From the NCBI GenBank assembly GCA_907163375.1, contig CAJQUW010012704.1, forward strand, positions 124,001 to 188,000: a DNA stretch of 64,000 nt, written 5' to 3'. Origin of the DNA: Prostheceraeus crozeri. Its lineage: Eukaryota; Platyhelminthes; Polycladida; Euryleptidae. The translations under genes and the position numbers were made by a program. Positions 31,140 to 42,830 of this stretch are shown piece by piece. The notes beneath the pieces were generated by a model. The model was not told the origin of the DNA. It did no database searches and saw only the letters and a list, made by a program, of their open reading frames with translations. The first letter of the stretch is position 1. Each line of letters opens with the position of its first letter.

Positions 31140-31800
31140 AAAATAAACCATATTGTCATTGCTATTAGTAAAGTGGGTTTCAATGATGTTAAATCAAACA
31201 CCAAATAAAGTATTTTTTTTCATGACACTTGTGTTGTGCTAAACTTTCTAGTGTTGTGGTGAACATTGTTTTCATATAACATTCTAAACTCTCAGTCTCA
31301 CTGCAGTAGAAAACTGCTTTTAGTAAACCTGATGAAGCTAATCTAACAGTCATGAAGTTTGAATTTTCTAATAAAGGAACATTTGCCAACTGTCTCCAAT
31401 AGAACTTTCTAACACTGTGAAAGTAAGTTACAAGACAATCTACACTGTGCAGTAAAACCTTTTCGATAAATCTTTCTAGTGCTGTGATGAGTTCGGTCAG
31501 TCATACAACTTCAATGATCAAACTTTATTTTCACAAAAATGCGTCGCGGTAAAAACTAGTTGACTACACTAACGCTTGCATTTCATGACATGTGTGTTTC
31601 ATAAAACGTCATGATCAAACTTTTCTAACTATACATCAACCTGTGTTGCAGTAAAACTTTTACAAACCATGATACACTTTCTGACTAGACTTATGAATAA
31701 ACCTTCAATGATTAAACTTTATTTTCACAAACGTGCGTCGCGGTAAACTATTTGACTAAACTTTGCTTTTGCAAACCATGATACACTTTCTGACTACGTT
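31140..31800. repeat. Degenerate tandem AT-rich repeats of E1
   Basis: Recurring blocks such as AACTTTATTTTCACAAA(C)GTGCGTCGCGGTAAA and CATGATACACTTTCTGACTA. No gene. The composition is similar to, but not the same as, the 23.3-24.9 kb minisatellite. Confidence 0.5.
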
Positions 31801-31807
31801 CACAAGA

Positions 31808-32210
31808 GCTTGTTCACTAGCGAAGAGAGAAATATGTGATGTGTTGCGTGTGGCGCAAGGGTGGCCTCCCGTTTCATCCCTTCATCATTTCGTCTCCGTG
31901 ATAGAGACAGTTCTTAAAAGAACTGATGGTTCATTCTCGCATGGTTGGCCAACTGTCGGGAGACAAGTGCAATGGAAATTTTATGAGGTAGCCTGTGGCA
32001 GATAGCTAAATGTCGCCCTGGCGGTCAGAGTACAACGTTGAGACGAAAGGCAGCCACTTGGAAATATGACGCAGAGAGGTTTCACAAGGATTACCATTGC
32101 CCACGTCCCGTGCAGTACTCATCGCTACGGACTTCACCGCTGTCTCGAAAGAACGCCCACACACAGGAAGTATGACACCGAAAATCTCCGTGACTTGCAC
32201 CGTCCATGAC
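31808..32210 (-). other. Conserved non-coding module A, copy 2 (E1, longest)
   Basis: Aligns over about 370 bases with the complement of 60495-60835 in E2. Shared blocks include AGAGCTTGTT, GTGTTGCGTGTGGCGC, TTTCATCCCTTCATCA, GTGATAGAGACAG, TGCAATGGAAA, TAGCTAAATGTCGCCCTG, ATGACGCAGAGAGGTTT and CACCGC. No long frame is shared between the two. Likely a structured RNA, intron element or replication signal; the sense strand is taken from copy 1's intron. Confidence 0.65.
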
Positions 32211-32269
32211 TTGATCGCCAGACATGAAAACCGGTGGAGTTATCTACAGGAGGTTGGCAAGTCGTTGCT

Positions 32270-32560
32270 TTGATCAGCTTGATAGCAAGCCGTAGAGAGC
32301 TTGATTCACCAGCGTTTTGCAATGGAGATGTTTAGAGGCCACCCATGACAAGATAGCTAAGACTCAACCGATTGGCGTTCAAAATGCTACGTTGAGAACT
32401 GTGTCAAATGCCCAACATGAGACATGAGTTGTCCCAGGGGTTTCGGTCTAAAATATGACACTCCCTTGCCACACTTATCACTAGGGCATCGTCCGCCGTC
32501 CCGAGGGAACACCCTGTCAGTGGAATATTACAGCAAAACTCTCCGTGTCTTGCTCGCTTT
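32270..32560 (-). other. Conserved non-coding module A, copy 3 (E1, diverged)
   Basis: Shares TGCAATGGA, GATAGCTAA, CGTTGAGA, GGTTTCGGTCTAA, CCGCCGTCCCGAGGGAAC and TCTCCGTG with the other copies, in the same order. It immediately follows copy 2, so E1 carries a tandem of modules in its right arm. Confidence 0.5.
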
Positions 32561-33020
32561 CAGTGAAAAACTGCTTGGTTCATGAGAAGACTGGCTCAGA
32601 CATCATTAAAAATGCTTTCATTGACTTCAGCAGGGTCGAAAACCCCAGAAAACCTCCAAAACTAGAGAATTTAAATTTTTAAACTTTTTAGCACTACTTA
32701 TGAAATTTTATAAGTAATCTATCACTTAAGGCAGGTCAATAGCGACCGAACCTTCTTTGAATCAAGTCAAACGGACTTGTAGAAGCAAAGTTACAAGCCT
32801 TTAAAGTTTTGGAGTCTTTTATGGCCTGGAGACGAAGGCCATCATCTCCTGGCGAACCTCTAAGTCTGACGCCTTAGCTGAGTTCAGCAATGAAATTTTC
32901 TAAGTCGGTTTCTTACGGAAACCCGGTTTTTCAGATTTCCAATGTTATCATCGGAGCTCCGGAGTTCACCTACCCCAACCCAGTCGGGAGGAGAACTGAT
33001 TTCCACAAGCAGAGTTTCCA

Positions 33021-33028
33021 CTTATATA
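33021..33028 (-). promoter_or_regulatory. TATA box (TATATAAG, minus) next to the right terminal repeat of E1
   Basis: CTATATAAGTGG on the minus strand lies just inside the subterminal repeats and points inward toward the module A copies. E2 has a TATATAAA in the same relative place (57470), driving its coiled-coil gene. In E1 no coding frame follows, so the transcript might be non-coding or its gene lost. Confidence 0.4.
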
Positions 33029-33319
33029 GTTTGTGGAGATCAGCTGATGACGTAATACCCATCATCCAAAAACTTAAAACCCGTCTATCTCCGGTTCTAG
33101 TGCTCCGATTGAGCTGGAAATTCACCAATTCAATGTAGAATTTGACGCTGAATCCGAATCTGCCCTCGATTTTCCCATCCAATGCTTCGTTTTGGCTCTA
33201 CAGCCCACAGCCATCGCAAAAATTCTAACTCGTTTTTCGGAAAAATGATGAAAAATTTTTTCTCTCCGATGGCTTTCAAATTTACCATGCCGATGCAGAA
33301 TTTGACGCTGATTCCAAAT

Positions 33320-34393
33320 CTGGTCTCTGTTTTCCCGTCCGAGGCTTTCTTCACCCGCTAGAGCGATTTTCATAAAATTTCTAACTCTGTCGTTTTTCGC
33401 CAAGGTCCGAAATTTTCAATAGCGTCTCACCTCTATACGAAGGCAGGTAGGAACAAGCCATGTTTTCCACTGAATTTGGCTCACTCCCAGCTTTCAAACG
33501 AGCTATTGCACGACTTTCTACGATGTCTACAACCAAAGTTGGAAGATCGTTGCCGAGGGGGGGAGTCAGAACTTTTTCTCTCCGATGGAGTTGAAAGACG
33601 TTCCTAGACCCAACATTGGTCAAAACGTCCGAATTTTCACTCGGTTTTGCCATCCGAGCACTCCTTCTGCCCGAGAAATGGACTTTCTCATCCCAAAACA
33701 TCCAAAACCTGACTTTTCCAACTTTGACGTTTCCTGCCTTTTTCCTCCCTCAACCCAAGAAAATTAGTCCAAACTGAGCTTTCCACTGCATTTTTCTCAC
33801 TTTTAGCTTTCAAATGAGCTATCACATGACTTTCTACCATCTCTGGAACCAAAGTTGGAAGTTTGGCAGGAGGGGGGGGACGTCTTCAAAACTTTTCTGT
33901 CCGATGTCGCTGGAAACATCCTTCCTAACCCAACATTTCACGTAGGTTCCGAATCTGGCCTCCGTTTTCCCATCCGAGGTCTCCTTCATGACGAAAAATG
34001 GACTTTCTCATCCCAAAACCACCAAACCCGCCTTTTCCAACTCTGTCGTTTTCAGAGATTCCACCCCTTGCTGCTCCTCCCGCCTTCCTTCCCCAACCAA
34101 CATTTCACACAGATTCCACATCTGAACTCCACTTTCCCATCCAAACCCTCCTTCATGACGATTTCTAACTTTTCTCATCCCAAATACCACCAACACCTAC
34201 CCTTTCCTCACTCTATCCCTCACATATCACCTTCCTTCCTACCCCTTGCATCACAGTTCCTCCTTCCTTCCTTCCAGACGGGGGGGTAGGGACCGGTTTC
34301 TTCCTCTCGGACCCATTCCTCCCAACACATCCTTGGCCCTCTCCCTCACCTTCCTTCCAGAGGGGGGGGGGCTGAGTCAGCATGATGACTCAT
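33320..34393 (-). repeat. E1 right terminal inverted repeat
   Basis: Complement of the left arm, including G-tracts at 33557, 33872, 34275 and 34361 that mirror the left C-tracts, and the terminal TGAGTCAGCATGATGACTCA. A less similar subterminal repeat zone extends to about 32880. Confidence 0.8.
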
Positions 34394-36390
34394 TATTTCA
34401 CATTTTGTCCTTGCGTCTGCCACGGGGTTACTACTAGAGGTAATTATCAACAATTGCGCTACTATATTTGAAGCTTGCTAGTAACACATCCGACAGTGAT
34501 GAAATCCATATGGTGAACGAAGATTCAATAGTAAGAAGATAAACACACATTTGATGTGATTATGTATTGGCATGGAAGCATCGTTTGTTGAAAACGTCAT
34601 CCAGTAATATCTCGAGTTGGCAGAGACATCAGGGTAAAGACTTCTCTCAAACATTACCCAGTGTTACGGGAATGCTATATCTGTCTTATCTCCTAATAAT
34701 TTGTTTTGCTCTATCGATGAAGATGAGATGCTTGTTTTTTCCAAACAAATTGCATTCTGAATTGTACCTTTTGTATAGAACCGATGAGTTTGTTGGTCAG
34801 ACAGTAAGTACAGCAGGGTTTTTGAACCTGTCGATGCGTGATATTTCCGATGTTTTTTTCACGACTAAAAAGTTACTCAAAACACTCACCACGCTTTGCG
34901 TGTCTAGTTGTCCTTAAAGATCCCTCTCTACTCTGAAAAGAATTATAAGATTTTCTAGGACGAGTATGTCCGATGAGAGATTGTGTAGCTTGTCTTCTTT
35001 CGATTGAAAAATAACTCATAGCCCGCATAATAAAAGGTGGCCCTGAAAAATTGCATTCAGATGTTATCGGTCGACATTTTTGCAATGTCAGCAAGAATAG
35101 AATAGAATAGAATTGAAGAAAAAATGAATGTTGAATTGGAATGCTTTGTTTTTACTTCATTTAGAAGTAGATTTTGTGCGGATGCTGTATACACTCATAT
35201 GGATTTTAAAACGGTATGATAAAAGGCGAACAATTACATGCATTAATAGTTGGTTGCCCATTGATTCTAACTTTAAAATGTTTAGGTGTTTACCTGAGAG
35301 TGATAGACAATAATCGCTGCTGCATTTATCCCATTCTCATTCTTTCTGTGCTGAGTGTTTAGCAAGAATACAGAATGTACCTATTTTTAAAGTCTTAGGT
35401 TTGACTCGACCTAGGTTTGAGCCAAGGTCTTCGGACGTAGAGCGAACACTCTACTACAAGGCCACAGCGCCGGTGTCTATCATTATAGATCATAGTGTGC
35501 TAACCACAGCGCCGGTATACCGGTGCCGGTCCGCTCCGGTAAGGAAAATCGGACCGGTTATACAGGTGTAATTCCGTTCCCGTCTTATTTGAGAAATTGC
35601 ACTTGTCGTATAGAGAGCCCTTGACATAGAAACAGTCGTTGTTATTAAGGTCTAGTTAGGCATGTGATTATATAAGCGCATTTATATGGTATTCGGACAA
35701 AACTATTATATACAAAGAGGTGAGCTGAAAGTCTACACTTTTCACTCCTTGGCTACTTCATCATGTGCTTTTTCCATCAAATCGAGCGTAGCTATAAGTT
35801 GTAGCTACTGTATATAATTGGAGTGTGGACACAATACAAAAATCAATGTCATGCCCAAAGTGCTTAAATATATCAAGTGTGGAAACTCCCCATTACTCTA
35901 ATGTATTTTTAGTGGCGACAAATCCGCCATCTTTTTTCGCCAAAATAATTTTCAGATATTTATTTATAGCGTATCACTATTGAGTATAAGAATGAGATTT
36001 TAACAACTAGTTTTGGTCTTCTTCACCGCGACACTTCTCGCGAGATCCATCATCCTTCTTTGGCTGCACGTGCTACTACTCCACTCTTTACGAGTGCGGA
36101 CACTTTCCGTGTCTCACCAGACACTCCAACGCAAACGCCGGTGGACACTCCATTCGACACGAATGAGGGTTCTTCTTCAACGCCAATTCAAACAAGCGAA
36201 ATGAATTTTTTTTCTCGTTTTTTATTTTGAAACACAGAGTACCAGGAAGAAACCGCTGAGGACGGCTGCGCAGGAGGGCTCCCAATTAATATATAGATAA
36301 TTGACCAATCAAAATTAGCCAATGACAGCCCTCCTACGCATTAATGTGCAAAGACGGGAAGCCGTTCAGCGGTGTTACAAAATAAAGGAA
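34394..36390. other. Intergenic, no confident gene
   Basis: Open frames at 34567-34917 and 35128-35313 are unrecognised. A plus-strand stretch at 36010-36210 reads as a Ser/Thr/Pro-rich peptide in one frame (LFTSADTFRVSPDTPTQTPV), possibly a retroelement or disordered exon fragment, without further support. Confidence 0.4.
35395..35475 (-). repeat. tRNA-derived SINE-like sequence
   Basis: On the minus strand CGCTGTGGCCTTGTAGTAGA resembles an A-box region, and TTGGCTCAAACCTAGG resembles a B box about 30 bases later. A second, partial start (CCGGCGCTGTGGTTAGCACA) lies next to it at 35490-35515. No tail or target duplication was defined. Confidence 0.45.
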
Positions 36391-36392
36391 CT

Positions 36393-37190
36393 TTACAAAT
36401 TTCTTAAAGACATGTTTGGACAACAAACAAAGGTTTTGTTGAACCAACAACGAACATTGTTACACTTTCGCAGTTTATGAATGTCACGTAAACGGGACGG
36501 CCCATTGGCCAAGTTACATTTGGTGCAAACATAGTGCAAGTGCGGATTTACATTTGCAAGTTGTAGTTTTGTAGAGGTAAATGGAATAGCCTTGCCAGCT
36601 AGCGTCAACACTGAGAGATTGTCGGTAAGTAGAATAGCATCCTGAGGCATTAGGCAGATTACCTCCATAGCGATGAGCAGTTCATTATGGGCTTGAGTAG
36701 CGCAATGTTTAAGGACGATAGTACGACTTGGTTGTACTACAGCGACATGTGTTGGTTTTGCATCAGTAAACAGTATTAGAGTCCCTCGTTGGCGAAAGGC
36801 AACGGCGTAAAAAGGTGACATTAAATACTGATTGAGCGCTCGCATTAGTAGTTCCCAGTCCATCTTTAGGATGCTAAATATTGATATCGAAATAGACATA
36901 ATGAAAGCCAAAAAACCACGAAATTTCTGATCAGTTTTTGATTGAGGTTTTGGTGCTTGCTTCTTTACCTTAGATATTGTGGTTTTGACCGTTTTAAGGT
37001 GCGTTCTTGTCGGTTGATATCGCTGTTTTGTTATGTCCATTTGCATTCCGAGATATGTGATTCTTCTTGTTGGTTTCAGTTGAGATTTTTGGCAGTTGAT
37101 GACGAAGTTCGAAGATTGAAGTCTTTTGATTATCCTCCTTTTTATTGAGTGAATTTTCCGAGGTCTCGCTATTATTAAAATGTCGTCCAC
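36393..37190 (-). pseudogene. Reverse transcriptase end plus RNase H (retroelement fossil)
   Basis: The frame opens at VDDILIIARPRKIHS, the catalytic RT motif, followed by TRRITYLGMQMD. An RNase H-like domain comes next: ILFTDAKPTHVAVVQPSRT, QAHNELLIAMEVICLM, ILLTDNLSVLTLAGK and NLANGPSRLRDIH. The DAxPT, ELL, TDN and N(P/A)xxPSR series resembles hepadnavirus-like or DIRS/LTR-type RNase H. The fingers of the RT and other parts are not seen here; the element is incomplete and I do not assign a family. Both ends of the region are close to CCGG-rich inverted-looking sequences (35505-35570 and 37895-37968). Confidence 0.6.
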
Positions 37191-37199
37191 ATGTACTCA

Positions 37200-38860
37200 A
37201 GTAAGGCGAGCTTACTTCCTTATAGGTTGCAGAATTTCTTGAATAATATATATAAATAATATACTTACTTTGGTCATGCCTGTCTACATATAAGGAAAGT
37301 GAAGATGATGCCAAACACATATGGCATGCTTATTTCAATCAATCGATTGGATGCTAACATACATGCATCTATACCGATATGGTAAATTTGGCTAATCGTA
37401 TCGCATACCTATTACTAGGTCTAAGCTTACATAAATTTGCGGAGAACCAATAAAAGGCCCAGTTATTCCGATCAGTGAAACGCATTCGCAACGAGTCCCT
37501 CATTACTGCCTTCTCATCTGAGTAACGCGATTGGCATGTCATTAAGCCTAGTATAAGTGATGACATTATTCCGTGTAGAAGATTTGTCCATAGGCATATG
37601 CTAGTAGCAGTAAGACCTAAATAAGTTTGATTAGATTTCTTGTAGGTTAAACTTTAAAGGTTAAATAGCCTCGCTCAGCATACAGGGAGTTGCTATTGGT
37701 GTGGGATTCTGGCATTCCTGCATTCGGTCTCCTGTTTGGAGGTTAAAAATCTCGGGCCGGTTTCCATCTCTGCTGCAACATAGGGACTACACAACAATAA
37801 ATGATATCAACTGGTGTGGTGGTCATATGTTAGCCTATATACATGCAGCCGATATCAACAATAACTGTTTATGACTGCATACTTTATCGAAAAGCTCAAT
37901 CGGTCCGATACCGGCCATCGATCCGGTTCGCTCCGGTCTCGAAAAATCCGTACCGGCTACAACTCTGCTGTTAACACGATCTAAAGGTTTGAATTCATTT
38001 ATCATATTTTTGACGTTGTAGGTCTATTACCGCTAATTGAATGCTATATTTGGCTCATTGACTCTAAAACTTCGACCGACAAATTTAAGAAAAACGTCGA
38101 TTGATAAATTCACTACTTTTAGAGCTCAGTTTCCTACACAAATGCAAAATGATTCACGACAAATTACTCTAAAAGTCAAAAGCGCCCAGTCACTTAGTAG
38201 AAGCACAGGATAGAGCAATCAATCATGCGAACTTGCTAAACGGTGCACCGCCATAAGATCTGCATTTTGAATACTATCAATTATTCCGTAGAAGCATCAG
38301 ATACAGATCGTACAGTTAGAAATTAGAGCATAGATGCAACGAATAATGAATTTTGTTTGTTTGCTAAATTCCATAGATGCATAGATTTGAGTAATTCTAT
38401 TTGCACAACCAGTCCATCCTTGATAATCGTTATAATCAACTCCTAAGCTAATTAGGTCTACAGAATTTTATCAACTTGTGATGTCTTATGCATTTGAAGC
38501 AAGAAATTGCTAAAAGCAAGATATTGCTATGCACATGTATAGACAATGAAGCACTACATGTAGCTAGTAAATTAAATTACATCAGATAGTAAATACCAAA
38601 TAGTAAATATGCAGTATACAGTAAAAATATACAGTAACTACTATTTAGTAAATACTAAATACTAGTCGGCTGACCGAGGAGTGGAGATGGTATATGCTCG
38701 TGCTATGACAATAGGGAGACGCTGAAAACCACTGCGACTCTTTGGGGCCACTTCGGGCTTGCGAGATGCACAAAATAAAATTGAGAAAATCTATAAGCAT
38801 ATGTTAGAACGCTTCAATCCCATGCATTACTGATACATCGTGAACAAGTGCAGTGTTTAC
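37200..38860. other. No recognised gene
   Basis: AT-rich sequence with short frames only. The GC-rich patch at 37895-37968 carries repeated CCGGT/CCGG motifs and matches, in inverted form and imperfectly, 35505-35570. Confidence 0.4.
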
Positions 38861-39001
38861 CTGAAAATAGTGGTCCGAGAAGAATGCCAATACCAGACCA
38901 TAAATTCGTAGCCGACCATGCGGTATCCACCGGTAATTTCGTGACTTCAGCCGATGCTGCATACTGGTAAACAATCGTCAATCCCAAAAATCCTCCGAGA
39001 A
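38861..39001 (-). CDS. Monocarboxylate-transporter-like (MFS) gene, downstream exon
   Basis: A 141-bp exon with a TTCATTCCAG acceptor and a TTTTCAG|GTAAAC donor. It encodes LGGFLGLTIVYQYAASAEV and TAWSATNLWSGIGILLGPLF, the pattern of late transmembrane helices in SLC16-type transporters (the GxGxLxGP motif). It begins in the phase left by the exon at 51714-51942, so they are consecutive exons of one minus-strand gene. Further exons must lie to the left or outside; I did not find them. Confidence 0.7.
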
Positions 39002-39375
39002 CTGGAATGAATATTTTGGATATAAGCTAACAGCAGCACGTCATGAATGTTTTTGAACTAATCAAAGGGACTGAGTTACACTGAGAATAAAGATCAAGTA
39101 ATATTTGTTTATTTAATTACATCTTCAAATAACAGGAATTATGAAAAACTTTTCAAACTTTAGCACTAGCGCTTTCTCTTTTCTTTCAAATCTTCAAATA
39201 TTGTATTTAAGAAAGCACTTGAATAGAATGAAAAGCACTCGTGCTGATGTTAAAAAGCTTGCATTATTTGAGGAAAAATTCTAATTTGATTGCTTCACAG
39301 AATTTTGCGTTATCACATGTGTTTATAATGTTTGGTATAAAATTATTATACAATCATTATTACAAAAAATAATTA

Positions 39376-40413
39376 TTAACAATAATCATATGTAATGTCA
39401 GGACGTATGGAATAATTTTGAACCATTTTCTGCATTTCAGTTGGGGCTTTAGAAAATTTTGCTGTTAGGATTGCATCCTCATAGAGTTTGTCAGGATGAC
39501 CCAAAATTTTCAGTCTAGTTCGCATTTCCATTGACATAATTTCTTTTGTACTCTCACTGGAGACAATCCTACAGATTCGATTCGATAATGCACATGGGAT
39601 ATTGCGTTTTGCATGTCTCGGGTGACATGAATCAAAAGGAACACTGTGCATGGCTATCTGTAGGTTTGAAACACGCATGTGTTTCTAAATTGGATTCATT
39701 TCTGTAGACACATTCATCGAGAAAATTTAATTTATCATTGTCAATTTCGATAGTAAATGGAATGTCATTATCCAAAGAATTAAAAAAAATGAAGCTCACG
39801 TACGTCCCCGAAATTATTGTTCCAAATCAATAGACAATCATTCAAGTACCGCAGCCAAGAGTGGCAAAAAGTTAGAAAATATAATTACAAAAATAACTCT
39901 TTTGAGAAGGAATAAATCTTTTCTTCCATGAAGTTCATTACCAGAGAGCGCAGGTTTGGGCAAGCTTTGTGCCCATAGGAATGCGAAATTTGTAAATATG
40001 TGTTCATTTCATATGAAGAATGATTGTTGTTCAGAGCGATCTCTAGTCCATATAATATGAACTCCTTTCGAAATCTTTCATCAAGCAATCCTCTATTCTT
40101 ATCAATCCAAAACTCAATTGCTGTCAACATCAAATCGGATTTCATGTTTACTTGCTACAGCAATTTTTACTAGAAATCAAACATGTCTTTGCAACACCTT
40201 CGTAAGGTAGGGTCTACAAAAAGTCTGGGGCAGCAAGCTCTGATTTGATGCTATTGGACGAAATTTTAAATGACCATTCTCCTCAACGATTTTGCCAGAT
40301 AGAAAGTCCACTTGTTTATGAATTGTGTTGTTATGAAAGTTGTTTGAGACCATAGATGAATGGTAATGTTGGATTGAACTTATGCAAAATAAAACACGCT
40401 CTTTTTTCGTCAA
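39376..40413 (-). pseudogene. Penelope-like element RT, decayed (minus)
   Basis: Pieces in order: NGHLKFRPIASNQSLLPQ (the FRPI motif), AIEFWIDKNRGLLDERFRKE, YLQISHSYGHKACPNLRSLVMNFMEEK (a degraded QIxGTAMGxxxAP motif), and SVPFDSCHPRHAKRNIPCALSNRI with RLKILGHPDKL (PLE thumb region). Frames change several times, so it is dead. It lies within the large host intron. Confidence 0.7.
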
Positions 40414-40919
40414 CGAACCACTGAATTTCTATCGTGATAGACGGCTTATATTTCTTTCGTGATTGTCAGAGTCATTACCACTTGAAAAACAATCAATAGG
40501 TCTAAAACGTCTGCAAAACTGCAAAGAATCAGAATGAATTGCCAAAATATCCGTAGAGGCACACGGAAAAAAATTTACAACCACTCGATAATAATGTTTT
40601 TGATGCAGAACTGAAGCATAAAAAATGATTTTGATTCAGTATCAACTCATGATTATGCGAAAAGTCATGATTTACATCAGATTGGTCAGATTGATAAACA
40701 GGCAATTGTAGTTATTATAAGACATGACATTATCATTGAAATTACTGCGTCCGACGCTGTTAAGTCGATTTGGTTCATTAAACCTTCTATGCCTGGAGTT
40801 ATTGTAAGAATAGTAGCATTTGTAAGGGTTTCTGAAGTCACTAGAGTTGTTAGAGCGCGGTTGACTATTTAAGCAATTTGGATCTTGTTTTATTTTATTT
40901 ATTCATTTTCTTTAATTTT

Positions 40920-41400
40920 CATTCCAAATGATTTTATATTTGTTACCGATGAACTGTAACTCTATGGCGGAAAGCATCACCTGACTGACCGATGTATAAT
41001 TTACTGCAACCGAAACAGACAAGCTGGTAAATAAAATAAGAATCGGAGCTCGCATTGTATATGTACTTAATTTGAAAATTGACGTCATCATTGCTTATTA
41101 TTCATGACCACCTGTAATTATATGGTCGAAGCAGTTATAGCATGGTTGACTGTATTTACTTACATTACACCGTGAATGACAGTTCTCATATTCATCCGTA
41201 GCATCGCTAATAAAGATCTCGGTTGTCTCAAAGATTTTTCAAATGTTCAATTTTCGAATGGTTGAAAGGATTTGAATGTGTTGACCAAGTGCAGAATAGT
41301 GTTATTATGAACTAGAGGATTATTGGGGTTATATGTACCTATGTACGAAAGGGATTAACTTTTCAGTTGAGACATTTTTCTCTTTATTGTGTTTAATCTT
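40920..41400 (-). pseudogene. Penelope-like element C-terminal GIY-YIG endonuclease, decayed (minus)
   Basis: Contains YQLVCFGCSKLYIGQSGDAFRHRVTVHR, the GIY-YIG nuclease core, preceded by a Cys-rich linker (CHSRCNVSKYSQPCYNC). It lies upstream, on the same strand, of the RT piece at 39376-40413, so two partial PLE copies are in tandem. Confidence 0.6.
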
Positions 41401-41474
41401 TTCCTTTGCTCTTTCAATCGCATTATCAACTAAAGACTAAAAACCTATACATATATACAATATATATATATATA

Positions 41475-41636
41475 ATAAATAGAATCAAAAATGTCAATAA
41501 TATAAGAAATGATTAACCCAAATCATCCCTTGAAAAGTCTCGAGAAGAGACGATACCGGTAGGGAAATACTTAGATTGTTTTGATTTGGGTTAATCATTT
41601 CTTATATTATTGCCATTTTTGATTCTATTTATTTAT
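41475..41636. ncRNA. Long hairpin with a hammerhead-like loop at the PLE 5' end
   Basis: Arms of about 50 bp (AATAGAATCAAAAATGTCAA... and its complement at 41585-41636) enclose CCCTTGAAAAGTCTCGAGAA and GAGACGATACCGGTAGGG. The loop forms GTCTC/GAGAC like hammerhead stem II and ends in a CCGGTA that could be the cleavage side, with the arms as a giant stem I. The conserved CTGATGA and GAAA strands are degenerate. PLEs are known to carry hammerhead ribozymes. Confidence 0.5.
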
Positions 41637-41651
41637 CATATCTCTGCAAGA

Positions 41652-42681
41652 ATGGAAACCCGGTCAACACGATCTTTAACAAAAGATGACTTAGATGAAA
41701 TTAATGGAAAAATCATCAACTTGAATGATAAAATAGAAGGATTGACAACTGTTATACATCAAATGAGTTATGTATTGAATTCCCTTAAATCTGAATTATC
41801 AAATAATCTGCAATCTAAGCTATGTGATAATTTACAAACTGGACTTACGAACTTAAAGGAGAATATCAAAGATGAAATGACAGTCTTTACCAGTGAGGTA
41901 TCCAAAAAAATAGTGCTCCCAAAATTGGACTGGAGCAAAAAGCTCCAACAACGTAAATTTTCATATTATGAAGCATATCAAAATAATGCTATCGCACTTA
42001 TTTACGAAAACGCACTCAGCGAGTCTGTTCCAAAGATCCCAAGAAAAATCTTTAAGAATCCAATACCACAGCAAAGCGAAGAAGAGAAATGAATTAAGAA
42101 AAGAGCTCATAATAAAAGGATGTGAACATGAAATCAAACGACTACGTTTGACAGCAGAAATCAAAACAAAATTTGTTGAGAAAATTGACAACGAAATGAA
42201 TGATTATACATGTAAATATTTCAATAATAAAGAGAAAGTTATCCAATTAAATAGATGGAAAGAACTCACAGAAAAAGAAGAAATGAATAGTCATATAATT
42301 TGGGAAAACAAATCGAAGTTCTTTTCTTCAAGTAAGCATCTTATATTGATAGACAGCAGGTCGAAGTTTACAAATCCAAATCCAATGCAGAACTTTTCTT
42401 ATAATCAAAATCAATATAGAAATCCTAGTACACGGTTTTATATTAACAGGAATCGAAATCAGTTCGGAAGAAATCAAAATCCATACGACAGAAGAAATCA
42501 ATTTAAAAGAACTAATTACAATCAAACTAATAACAGAAACAGATTTGGACATAATAATGGACATTTTGAATGGTGGAATGATTCAAAAACATATTTCGAT
42601 AATTATTCGAATTTTGAAAACGAAAACGAAGACCATGTAAACGACAACAATGAAGTCAATGGGTTTCCTTTTTTAGAGTAA
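41652..42681 (+). pseudogene. Penelope-like element, N-terminal ORF (coiled-coil / Asn-Arg-rich)
   Basis: From METRSTRSLTKDDLDEING the first frame has heptad-like LNDKIEGL...LKSELSNNLQSK repeats, a probable coiled coil, and runs to 42092. The overlapping second frame (41968-42681) continues with charged helices and an Asn/Arg/Phe-rich tail (RNRNQFGRNQNPYDRRNQF) typical of RNA-binding, disordered sequence. A frame change near 42050 separates them. It precedes the RT on the same strand. Confidence 0.55.
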
Positions 42682-42830
42682 ACAATGTCTCTACAATTAA
42701 TTTATCATCGAGGGAATAAGATGACAAATGTTAATCAGTACTGTGTAAAGGTATCAAATTTGCTCCAATTCCACGGAGAAACACAGACGAATTCGAATAT
42801 GATACAGCTAATTTCTGTAGATCTCTACGT

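Larger units (their letters stand above)
13059..34393. mobile_element. Virus-like PolB element E1 (fossil, about 21.3 kb)
   Basis: Near-identical inverted ends (ATGAGTCATCATGCTGACTC on the left, its complement at 34374-34393) begin terminal inverted repeats of more than 1 kb. Inside lie, left to right: domain X gene, Pro-rich acidic gene, domain Y/zinc gene, DEDD exonuclease candidate, a second X, a second Y, an unknown gene, a TBP-like gene, a nested Kolobok, a minisatellite, then on the minus strand PolB with zinc fingers and a spliced Pro-rich gene, and finally a third X on the plus strand. I recognise no integrase, packaging ATPase, protease or capsid gene, so it is not a textbook Polinton. 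It is a fossil: about four breaks in the polymerase, at least one in an X copy, and a transposon insertion. It is clearly older than E2. No obvious target duplication was found. Confidence 0.75.

Noticed and set aside
35505-37968. CCGG-rich inverted sequence as hAT ends
   Set aside because: Starts CAG-like but no convincing 8-bp target duplication (GCTAACCA against CTGTTAAC) and only loose similarity.
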